Shown here piece by piece: positions 25,830 to 36,509 of a stretch of 64,000 nucleotides of DNA. A model generated the notes under the pieces. That model had not been told where the DNA came from. It saw nothing but the letters and a program-made list of their open reading frames with translations, and did not search any database. The translations under genes and the position numbers were made by a program. Source of the stretch: Varroa destructor (lineage: Eukaryota > Arthropoda > Arachnida > Mesostigmata > Varroidae); assembly GCF_002443255.2 (NCBI RefSeq), contig NW_019211456.1:55389884-55453883 (forward strand). The letters are read 5' to 3'. Numbering within the stretch: position 1 is the first letter of the stretch; every line of letters begins with the position of its first letter.

Positions 25830-28800
25830 AAGCTTGCTTCAATGGCCTCATATGGCATCAAACTAATTTGGGGGAACCTCAAGACAATTTGAAGATATAG
25901 GCTATACCGTGAAAAATCTGCTTTTTTATTAGGTTTGCACACAACCTGCCATAAAAACTACTTGTATTTTGTCGCGGATACGCCGCTATTTGTTGAATAT
26001 CTTTGACGCCAATTTCACCTACCAAAATCGCTCGCCTATTTGGAATATATCTGAGATCGGAAGGAACGAATGGCCAAAATAGACTCAGAATTCATTGCTA
26101 TTGGCGCTACGATGGACGGAACGCGGCAAGAGTCAGATAGAAGAATCAACACATAATAATCCGTTATGCAATAAGTGCCTTTTACTACGTTGTATGTGGT
26201 GCCGAATCATTTTCGTCGGCCGCAAAAGTCTCTATAGACAAAGCTCATGTTTAAGGACGCTTTCTTTGACTAGCGTAGCGCAGAGAAAAGCAGCGCCGTC
26301 GTAAAGCCCTGTGCTCTACATGTTCACTCTATTTTAAAATTTTCTAAAAATGTTATAAATTTTAGACTCTTTAGTTATAAAGTATTTACATAAGCGAATT
26401 TCAATGATGATGATGATGATGTTATTCTAAGCACTCATTTCTTTAACAGTTTACGTAAAGCTACTATCTCTAGCGTTGTATTGACACATTTGTCTTTTTC
26501 TATTTTATTTTGATGTAATCCGTATTAAATTATGAAACCAGTTGGCAAAACTATCTTGATCTTACCCTATCTCTTCTCTCTATATCTGTTCTTATGTAAA
26601 TAATGGTTATTATACGGGGTCATCTGACCATCTCAATGAGTTAAGGAAAGGTTTAGTAACTTGAGATTGGGTGCATTGCTGACAGTGACAGTATGTCTTA
26701 GCGTCATAACAACTTAGAAATGTCTGACAGGCTATGGCATCCGGAAGGACCATGTATCTAGTTCTCAGCACGGATCGCTTTCACCATTTTTTGTCCAATT
26801 TGAGTTTATAAAGGACGGATGCCCAAGATGTGCTCAAAGAAAATTGGAAGGGTACATTGGGTTGAGAGATTGGAGGCTAATTAGCCTTCAGTTCGTTCTC
26901 TCCTTTGGGTTACAAAGGTCCAGCGCTCTTCGTAGCAAAAGTTTCCGTAGATCGTCGATCGTTATGACTGCCACCAACGATTTTCCCCATTTTCCAAAGC
27001 TTATTACAGCAGCTCTTCCTCGCAGTACGGCACCAGCTCGATAAAGTTAAATAGAACACACAACAGAGTTATATTCACCTTAACTAAATTTATATAGTAG
27101 ATCACCAGTATCCTTGCAAACTCCTAGAAACAAACGGAGATTATTTAATTCTGTTCAGGCATTGGCAAACAAGAGCGCTATACTTACAAAATACATGATC
27201 TTTGCGCCAAATTAACAATTCAAACTTGCTGTTTTCACAAATATGAAACGCGACAGATGATGGGGGCTATATTCTGTCCAAAAGAATAAGTTTTCTATAA
27301 AGCATCTACGTAAATAGTTTTTTTTCTTTCATTGCGGATTGCAACTTTACTTAATTAAGTTTTTTTTCCATTTTTCAGTAAATGCCAGTTTTGACTGTGT
27401 ATAGCTCAAACTTATTGAATAAGAAAGATTTGAGTACTATATAGCTGTTTAACGCTCCAACAAATTTTTTTTAGTTGTACTTTTTCTTTGAAATCATGAC
27501 AGTCCAGCGAAAATAGTAGATGTTATATCCTCATTTTGTTTTGCTAAGTCCGCACTTAAAACGCACAATATGTGAACTAAGAAATCAATAACACGCCTTA
27601 GGGTGGCCTCACTGAGACACTTTAAGGCATATATATGTATCAGGCTTGAGATTACTGAGCTTGATAATGATTTTAAATTTTAAAAAAATCATATTAAATA
27701 CAAAAAAATAAATGACAACAGAAGATAGAGTAACGAGTAGCGGGTTCCAATAGGCTTAGGCGTATCACCACGTGCAAGCCACCATCTACACATGATAATG
27801 GACAACCGTGCCTCCAGACTATTCAAATAAATATGTTTTTATGCGTAACTGTACAAATTATTAACTAATATGTGTATTGCATGTTATAAAAAACCCCAAC
27901 GGTATTTTTGAGGGACGTTTTTTTAACGAGCCTGTACCTTTAAAGAACAATAACTTCTTTTAAAAAAAAAGCCATGGGCTACGCAATTTTTCAGATGGTA
28001 AATAAAAGTTTAATAAAACAGCGAAACTTATTGACTTCCAGAATGCCTTCGATAGCACTCGTTTCTACAAGCAATTTGCAAACCTTAAGTCTTTTTGTCT
28101 CCTTGATCGCTTAGTGGGTAACGTAGTTGCCTGCTAAGCTTAGGGACACGATGTGAGTCTACACCCGCGCATGACTAGACTTCGTTTCGTGCTGAAAGCC
28201 AGCAGTCTGATGGAATGCCTAAAGGCAATATCAAACACAAAATTTGGAACATAAAGGTCTTTGAATTTAAAGCAGCGAAACCTCTCTATTTTACCGATCG
28301 CGGTCAATTTATTGACCTCGGGTATGCGTACGCCGGTACGCTTTCAGTAATAAAGTGCTAAAAAAAAATAAAAATCGGACGCCCATACCTGTCAAATAGA
28401 AAGCAGCAAAAAATTGTTCAAACGTTAAATCAAGGAACCGACGCAGATATAAATTATAGATGAACGAGTAGCAATAAAGTTATAATTAGCTATACAGTTA
28501 CAACTATATAAGGGTTCTTCAGAGAATTTGGAAATTAGAAAGATATCATTTATATTGAGAGTACATTAAATTGCCTACAAAGAGATGAGGATGCTCAGTT
28601 TTTCGATTGGATAGACAACGTATGTTATTAACTTTGATTTTTTTGATTGAAAATTATGGCGGCTCACAGCTTGACTAGATACGGTACTGATAAGTGTAAA
28701 TAGCATGAAAACGTAATTTCTATATCTTGCTGTAATATTTTCAGTATAACCCACACTAAATACATCGCCTTTGGAATGGTGCTCGAAAGGAACTTCCCCG

Positions 28801-31300
28801 AAATAGCATTGCTATTGAACAATGAACAGTACACGCATCTGTGTTAATTTATGAGAAAAGTGCTTTATAATAAGCATAGTAATGTTTATGCTTTTTTGAT
28901 TTTTATAACTACAGATGTTCGAAATTAAAACCTGCCTGCGATGGCTGTTCATGTTTACTATGGCAACAGGGCAGGCGTATTAAAAGCAGAATCTAGTAAA
29001 GTGAATAAAAGAATGATCTGTTACTTGATAGATTATCCGCTATAGAGTTGATGATACGACCGAAAGTTAGCGTTAGATTGCCATAAACGATAGGAGACGC
29101 AGACTACACTTATAAATGTAGAACTTTTGTGGATCTTGTGGTGGTTTACTCCAAGCATTCTAGTTTTTTCTTCATATTTTTGCTTTCTACCCAAACCCGA
29201 TTTAGACGACTAATGAAAACGGTACCTTTTGGCTAGTTTTTTGAAATAATAGTCTGTGTATGGGTATGTATGTTCACATCATGAGGCACCTTTCAAGATC
29301 TAGAAAGATTGCGAAATTTTTTATATAGGATTTATCAAGTAAATTGCAAGACAAGGGATATTACTTCAATCTTAAATATTTCACGAAAATATTTTACTTA
29401 GTGCCTAGCTTGACTACCATTCTAGAAGGGGTACGCATAGGTTTTGGGTTCGATGTTCACTGTTACAATGTTGCCTGATATAATATAATGCCTAGACACG
29501 TTGAGGTTGAGCCGCTCACAATCTAAGTAATTGAATTATCTACCACAAAATGCGTGCTTAAATAAAGAAAGTTCAAGTAATTAAAGTGTTTACACATGAT
29601 TCCAGAGCGATCGTATGTAGTTTTTGATTTAAAAAGAAAATCGCTGTTCAGAACTTACAAATGATTGCTTTACACGCGCTACAGGCAAAAAATACCTAAC
29701 ACAGATACACTGCTTGTGATAATTCTGTTGTTCTTTTTAGAGCATTTCTGTATCTTCGGTAGACCTTAATCGCAGGGTAATGACTTATCGCCTTGAGACA
29801 TATCTTCATAGACGTACAGCTTAAGAAAGTTAATTTTTTTTTAAGATTCCTGGTGTTGCTTTACTGCCTTACGCACTATTGACTTACGTTAGTCCCAGTT
29901 TGCGAGAGTCTTCCATCCTGTTGCGAGGACGCGCGCATCGAGGAGTTTTTACTAAAACTTTACCGCCACACCTTTCTTGGTGAATATAGGCTGCGTTAAA
30001 GACCAAATGACCTTTAGCATATGTCAGTCCCATCGTCATTGAGTCAATAACAAGGTAAAGACAAATTTTAGGTAGTCCTGTACCGGCATCTAGTTCCTCC
30101 TGTGGAATCATTGTGTTCCTCTACTACACACTCATCGATGTTTTTATTTTTAGAAATTGGACCACATGTGCTCATAACTTTGCAGCGTTATTTTTCCCCA
30201 ATCATTTGGTTTCGGTATATTCCCGCCTCATGGGTCAGCACTCCCTTTATGCCCTTAAATTCGTCTCATCTACAGTATGTGTGGATGACCGTCCTCTATT
30301 ATACTAGGGGATGATGCCTTTAATAAGTATTTTGATTGGCGCACTTTTTTAAACCTTTTTTCCTATATCTCGTTATTCTCCTTTCTGTCTGTAGGTCCCG
30401 AAATCTTAGGCTGACTATTGCAGCCGCCGCCTTAACGAAAATGTTCTAAATGTCGTAGCTGCTCTTATCGGTATTCTTATCGGTTGGTATTTTTTAAGCT
30501 TAAACATTGTTTTGTTGTAAGCTATTGTTTTTTTCACTGTGACCATTATAACTGTTTCTGATACTCAAATATTTGTACAGAAGGCACGCCGTGTGCTGTT
30601 GAGAATTTTCGTGAAGTGCGCCTCTTCTTCATTATGTCTCCGTTGCTATTGTCTGTTTTTACCGTTGCTTCAGTGCGGCCTACTCATGATTGTTTTGTGT
30701 CCTAAAGGATCCCTGGCACAATCTGTAATTATAATACAAATCTTGCTTATGTGCGGCGTAACTGCAATTGTTATTTGGTTAATTTATAATAAAAAGTATT
30801 ATACCCAGTTGCTGTTATGGCGGGACTCGCTTCATCAGGACGTTAGCAGTAATATAAACATATGTCACAAACGGTGGCCTCCCCCTTTAAAGGCGTGTAG
30901 ATCGATTCATTTTATATCGAATTCTATTATGCGACAACAAATAAGCACTTTTTATGCAATATGGACATCTTCTCATAATAATTAATTCTACAAATATTCA
31001 CAAGGTCGACAAATAACAATCAAATCTAGAGTGCGATGGGGTCGAAGGCTGTCGCTTCTAAGTCTACTAAGTCAGGGCTCTGTTTTATTGATTTAATTCT
31101 CGCCAGGTTTTGAACTGCTTTTGCTGTCTTTGTAGTTGTATAGCTGACCTAAGCTGTTCCATGAGTAAGCCGCTTCTGACGGTCTTCAAGTTTTATTTTA
31201 GTTCTTTTTGTGAAAGGAGTGTATGATCAATCACACCTGTTTTTACGCGACAGTTCAGCAATGTCAGCTGCGCTTCTCAAAGGCTTGTTGAAGTACATGT
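25830..31300. other. AT-rich intergenic DNA with SINE copy
   Basis: No protein gene recognised. Apart from a short (GAT)n run (26404-26421) and the SINE at 28.1 kb, the only notable items are open frames at 29884-30111 (minus) and 30539-30985 (plus, 148 codons). Both lack domains I know and probably occur by chance or as decayed transposon sequence. Confidence 0.45.
28101..28245 (+). mobile_element. tRNA-derived SINE, copy 1
   Basis: A box A-like segment (GCTTAGTGGGTAAC) is followed by TAAGCTTAGGGACACG and a degraded box B region, then the tail CTTCGTTTCGTGCTG and AATGCC...AAACACAAAA. The order and much of the sequence are shared with the copy at 33.8 kb, so they belong to one family. No protein is encoded; such elements depend on LINE machinery for mobility. 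Confidence 0.7.
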
Positions 31301-31319
31301 TTATCCAGACTTTGATTGA

Positions 31320-32020
31320 ATCTCAAGGTTCCGTGCACTTTATTAGAAATTTAGATCCGGTCCTTACTGCAGTGGCTGTCGCCAAATCATTTGCAGTGGA
31401 TACCATTTCCAATTTCAGTACCTTTGGCAATATACCATAATACTCTACGTTACACAATAGGGATCCAAGTACTGCGGGGCTCTTGTGTTTAACTGATATG
31501 TTATTTCGTTGTGCGCCATTCATGTTTTTATAATAGCTTGATATTAACTTATATGGGTAACCTCTTCGTCTGCTTCTAATCTATCTAGGACGGCCTGCCA
31601 GGGGATACTGTTAAAGGTATTGCGAATATCGAAAGCCCTTAGCGCCTGCGCACTCTTCTTTTCTGTCTACTTTTTCCTTTTTTCTCTCTTTCACGGGTGC
31701 TATTTCACCTTTCCAAGAACGCTGATCGTGAAGGACCTCTTAATAAATCCGTACTGGTGTTCGGTTATAAGTGCGTTGTTTTTATTTTTTGTGTAAAAAT
31801 CTTTTTGAATTACTTTGTTCCATCATTTAGTTCATTGTACTAAGTAGATATTTTTGCCTATATTCCGATGGGCTGGATCTGTTTTTTTCTCGTTTAGGAT
31901 ATGATAAGCAGTTTTCCAGGTGAGAAATTAATTTGTGTTTGTTACATGTAATTCATGATCTCTTTAAATAGATCGGTGTTGTTTCGTATTCATTTCTTTG
32001 TTATCTTTTGTGGCCATTCA
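31320..32020 (-). pseudogene. R1-like LINE reverse transcriptase remnant
   Basis: Reading the minus strand from about 32020 downward, successive blocks of a non-LTR reverse transcriptase appear in order with frameshifts. They are DLFKEIMNYM then WKTAYHILNEKKTDPAHRN (the 'WK.A.lvli.K' block), ITEHQYGFIKRSFTISVLGK (the 'QyGFr.grST..ai' block), FDIRNTFNSIPWQAVLDRLE (the 'DI.nAFnsipW..i...L' block, strongly R1-clade in style), and LGSLLCNVEYYGILPKVL with TANDLATATAVRT (the 'GsvLGp.LwNv.YdgvL' and FADDLA blocks). The catalytic FADD has become TAND and several stops interrupt the frame, so the copy is inactive. Neither the endonuclease nor ORF1 could be identified. Confidence 0.8.
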
Positions 32021-32029
32021 TTCAAACTT

Positions 32030-34170
32030 ATCGATATTTCGTTCTTCAGTGAGAATAGAAGCTGACATTTCAATACTGTTTGAAAATCGACTGCTATCGA
32101 AGTCCTGTCGATGATTATTGATTTGGGTATTATATGTGTTACTTGTCACATGCCAATATCTTTGTGATGTTTGATATGCCTAATGTATAACTTTGCAGTG
32201 TTTGTTTTTAGTTTCAAAATACCGTCACTGGCTGATCAAATAAAACGACCTAAAAATTACGCACATCGTCACGTTTGATCGAAGATAGCTTCACACGACA
32301 TATCTGTATGCGGTTTTTGTGTGGAAACTATCTCCCTTTGTTTTTTAGTAATGGAACAGTGTCTATAGAAGAGTATTTCTAAACTACTGTAAAAAGGAAG
32401 CTATTTACTGATATGTATGACAGTTCATTTACAAACATTTAAGCCCTTACACACAATTTACTATCGAATTTCGTCTTCTTCCATTCATTCAAGATGTAGA
32501 ACAGCACTTATAGTTACTACCATTTAACGCCGCTGTTGTTATTATATAACACTTAGATTATATATAGATTATAAACACTTTGAAATGAATTTCAGTGTTC
32601 TTATGTTCATGCATGAACTTATAATGGAACTTTGCGGAACAGCAGCGGGCTCTAACAGCCCGATCTATATAAAAAGACTGGGTCGTAACCTAGGAGTGTG
32701 CAACTGATAATATAACACGGAAAGTAAAAAAGATGCCTCTGTTATTAAGAAAAACAGAAAAAAAAAAAATAGAAAACGGTGAATAACGCAGCGATCACTG
32801 CAAGCAAACTACGGAAAGCCCGATTTGTACCAATTTCATAAATGCTTCAGAATGTGGCGAAGTACTAGATTCACTTCATCCATAAGGATCCTCCGGCGTT
32901 ATAAATGAGCAAGTGTAGCGATAATCAAAAAAGCTTCGCTTAACTTTTTATAAAGCCTCTGTGCACATTTTAAGTGGGCTAAATTACTCTAAGGTCGGAC
33001 AATCGAAGACTGCAAAAACTTCTACTTCTCAGATGCAATGTTTCACACGTCTACAGTTTCGGCGAAAGATCTTACGAGTCCTGTGTGATCCTATAGTTTC
33101 AACGTCCAAACAGAATAATAGCCCGGGTCATCAAGTGCAGAAACTTCGTTGTCGTCAACGAGATATAGAAAATTAACAATGCATTGATATAATTCAGACG
33201 AACATGCGAGAATGGTCTTCGGATAAAAATGGTGTGCTTATGCATGATTACTCACCATGCTATATGGTAAACTAACTTTATGGTGCTTGCCGTTAATGAT
33301 CCTAACCTTCTGCCATAACCTACAAATTCATCCGAATTTTATCGAGAACTTATGTCAAAGGGCGAGTCAGGGCCGGACACAATATCACAACTCAGGAAAA
33401 GAGCTCGAAGTGTTGGTTTAAGATCCAGCGTGAGATAATGCCAAACGGCAAATGAAGCGTGCCGTACTTACATGCGGAAGTAATCACAGCCACGGGTAAC
33501 AGAGATCGGATACTAGCCTTAGTGCTTTCCCTTTCACATTTGTTTAAAAATGCTTCTCGAAAGACAGTATTGTCACTACACTAAAAAGCGGAAGGCGACA
33601 GCTTTCACAGAAAAAAAAACCGCATAAAGATAGAAGTTCGGTTGCATAGCTATTTTCGATCAACCTGACAATGTGTGAAATTTTTAGGTAACTTTATTTA
33701 AATGACCGATGACAGTATGTGCTTTAAGCCTCTCTGCATAGACTTATGTGCTAGCTGAACTGTTTTATTACGTGTTGCCCGTTTATTACGTCCCTGCGAT
33801 AGCCTAGTGAGTAACCTAGTCACCTGATAATTGTAGGGACACGTGCCTAGATTCGAATCCGGGCATACACACATTTCGTTTCGTGCTGGGAGTTAGTTGA
33901 TTAATAGAATGCCGGTACCAAACACGAAAAGTAACATTTAGCATGTTTGGTATACGGTTGTAAATTAACATTAAAAAGTAATCAAGCTTAGGACCTGAAT
34001 CACTGGTATTTCGAAATGTTCAGATCCAAAGCCCATGAGTATACGAAGATAATAATAATAATAATTCTTAACGATTACCCCACACCACTCAACGTTCACG
34101 TATTTTTTTTTCTCAATAATCCATACACATACCTCGCTTAGGAAGCGTGATTTTGATCACAAACGACGTA
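32030..34170. other. Non-coding DNA with SINE copy
   Basis: AT-rich sequence without a recognisable gene; the only supportable feature is the SINE at 33.8 kb. The 71-codon frame at 32961-33176 shows no domain. Confidence 0.45.
33791..33932 (+). mobile_element. tRNA-derived SINE, copy 2
   Basis: Best-preserved copy of the family. Box A is TAGCCTAGTGAGTAAC and box B is GATTCGAATCC (near the tRNA consensus GGTTCGAATCC), followed by GGGCATACACACATTTCGTT and TCGTGCTG, then GAATGCCGGTACCAAACACG, as in the 28.1 kb copy. The T-arm closing pair is broken (A opposite C), so this is not a working tRNA gene. Confidence 0.78.
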
Positions 34171-34254
34171 ATTGTGGAACAGACTACTGTTGATTTTTGG
34201 TTATTTTGGTTTTCCTACTGTATTTAAAGGAGAACTTAGAAGCTTAGTTTTGTC

Positions 34255-34640
34255 CAACCTTTCTACGCTGAACAAACCTCCCTGCCAAGGTAAACCTAAT
34301 TTTTTGCCCGAAATCGACGGTCTACATTATCACTGGTTTTCATGCGGCCTCCGAAGAATTTGGAAAGATTTTTATGAGACAGGTCGGAAACTCCTCAATA
34401 GGGATTAGATTGAAAAGAACACGAAAGTTCACCCAAATAGCTTGAAAAGCTATTCTTAGCACACATAAGTTTTCAATACAGAAATAAACAATTAATTGGT
34501 ATATCTGATTAGTCTTTTTGTACTTCTTGAACATTTTTCGCTTTTGAAACTTTTGACTTGCTATCAGCCCAAAAGCCAATTTTGTTAGAATTTTTTATAC
34601 GTAGCGTATTTCTACAACACTTTGACGAGTTTACACCTAT
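34255..34640 (+). repeat. Dispersed repeat family, copy A
   Basis: This segment matches 56415-56662 in the same orientation. It shares CCCGAAATCGA(C/T)GGTCTAC, the block ending CTCCTCAATAGGGAT versus ATCCTCAATAGAGTG, and further downstream GAGTTTACACC. The shared frame reads FLPEIDGLHYHWFSCG... and ends LNRD followed by a stop; copy B ends LNRV followed by a stop. This suggests that both descend from the 3' end of one coding sequence, perhaps a transposon ORF. The family is not identified. Confidence 0.7.
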
Positions 34641-35984
34641 TGATCAGTATTTCCAGACGCGGTTACTGTGAAATAGTCATTTGTTGTCGTGAAACAGAAA
34701 TCCTTTTTCTAGTAAATGCAAACAATTTCGTTGATATATATTTGTTTACACTTTTAGAAAGAAAGCACAAGAATTTTCAGTTCAGACGTACTGTCCTAGC
34801 TTATGAACCATTCCTCTTACCCGTAACAATTCGAAATTGATCCCATCTTGTTGCGAAACTATTGCGAAAATATTGGCACTTAGAAGTTCTAACCTTTATG
34901 AAAAAGAACGCTATTTGGCCCGAATTTCTTGTGTTGCAAGAAAATGCTAGGTCTATATTGCTAAGTTTTCCAAAAAAAGGTTTTTATATGCTACTGTTTC
35001 TAGGTGAATCCAACTTTAGCATGGGAACGAGTACAGCTGAATAACTGTTGCAATTAATTGCGACAACAAAGTAATTAACATGTCACGCGTCTTTCTGTAT
35101 ACGCACAAAGTAGGATCCGCGTTATTATTAAATGTTTTTTATCGGAAAGGGTCAGAGACAGAGGACACAAAAGTACGATCTTCTCTTATTTTCTATGTGC
35201 AACAATTTGTCGTTAGATTTATGAATTTTATAATATTCTGATTGGACGGCCACTCTAAACTACTTCCAAGCAACCTCAAAGAAAGGTAGTTGTGAAAACC
35301 ATAGTCACAAAAATCCGTCCGTCTTTCATAGACGACCGAACGAACATATTCAGCAACAGAAACGGCTCGCACTACAACGCGGCCTAAATTTACAATCTTG
35401 CATTAACATTAGAAACAATATTAGAAACCAGCTTTGCCGAATCACGTGCAACGAAGCATAATCAGCATCGAAATGACCTTTTAGGCAACCAAGGTCATTA
35501 TCGTTACGTAACTTCTGATGAAATGTGGATCCGCCACTATATATGTTCCGAAACGCAACCGAGATTATTCAGCACTTAGAGGGGCCAAATCCGATATCAA
35601 GGATTTTACTGGGCAAAAAAATTAATGCGACTCTTGTCAAGGTGTGCCTAGAACGTTTCACAACAACCTAAAACAGGAAATAGGGCATACTATAATTTTT
35701 TATGTTATTGTTATGAGCGTTCTACACATCATTAGCACGGAATGGCCATTTATACAAAATAAGTGCACTTCCATTAGGGAGAATTCCTACTGTCCTAAAA
35801 TTTTGAATGAAAAATAAAGTTCGAATTGCTTGATAACACATTGTACTCACGGTACTTTTCGCCGTCTTGCGCTTTTGTCTATCGTACTCTCGCATACTTC
35901 TGGCTATATACCTAATGCGTACTTGTACACAAAATAATGGCCACCATCCTGAGATATCGAATTAAGCTGTAATAGGTCGGGAAG

Positions 35985-36505
35985 AGAAGCACATTTTCGA
36001 TATCTTCTGTACTACGAATTTCACCAAAGCCAAATCCTTACGGAATAGCCCGGGACACATGCCTTGTGTACGGCAATGATGCTATCGCTGAAAGTACTGC
36101 TCAAGAGTGGTTTGCCAAGTTTAATCCGGGAACTAAAGGATGCCTCCCGCTCTGGCCGACCGTCAGAATAAAGACCATCGGAAGACACTTTTGAAAAAAG
36201 ACGGCCAATAGACAACTCGGGAGTTGGCCAAAAAGTTAGGCTGCAGCTATGCGGCTGTTGTTAAGTGCCTTAAGTACCTTGAGTTTACACTGAAATTCGA
36301 AGTTACCAAGGGCACCTCATTAACCAACAAAAATTACGACTTAACTCTGCATCTTATCATCCCGCCCGGTATCAAGTGTCGCATGGCCGCAATAACCAAT
36401 TTTCACACAGAATTGTCAACGATGATGAGACGTGTTGTCTTTACGTCAACAAAATAGATGTCGAAGTGAGTAGGTCCAAGCGAAAAATTAAGGCCTAGGG
36501 TCCAC
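35985..36505 (+). pseudogene. Mariner transposase pseudogene, N-terminal half
   Basis: Mariner transposases cut and paste DNA at TA dinucleotides. Here the N-terminal DNA-binding half can be followed through several frameshifts: AHFRYLLYYEFHQSQ (36 kb), VYGNDAIAESTAQEWFAKF, then in another frame LKDASRSGRPSE (the 'L.D..RSGRPs' linker), and LAKKLGCSYAAVVKCLKYL (second helix-turn-helix, in the open frame at 36224-36457). These are followed by NDDETCCLYVN, which matches the 'tgDEkW.lYvn' block holding the first catalytic Asp. Stops and shifts show it is dead. I could not follow the catalytic core beyond about 36505, so the 3' half is lost or scrambled. Terminal inverted repeats were not located. 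Confidence 0.85.
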
Positions 36506-36509
36506 TGTC

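Noticed and set aside
30539..30985. 148-codon plus-strand ORF, longest in its region
   Set aside because: Hydrophobic composition follows from T-rich DNA; no domain, no conserved start context, and no paired exons.
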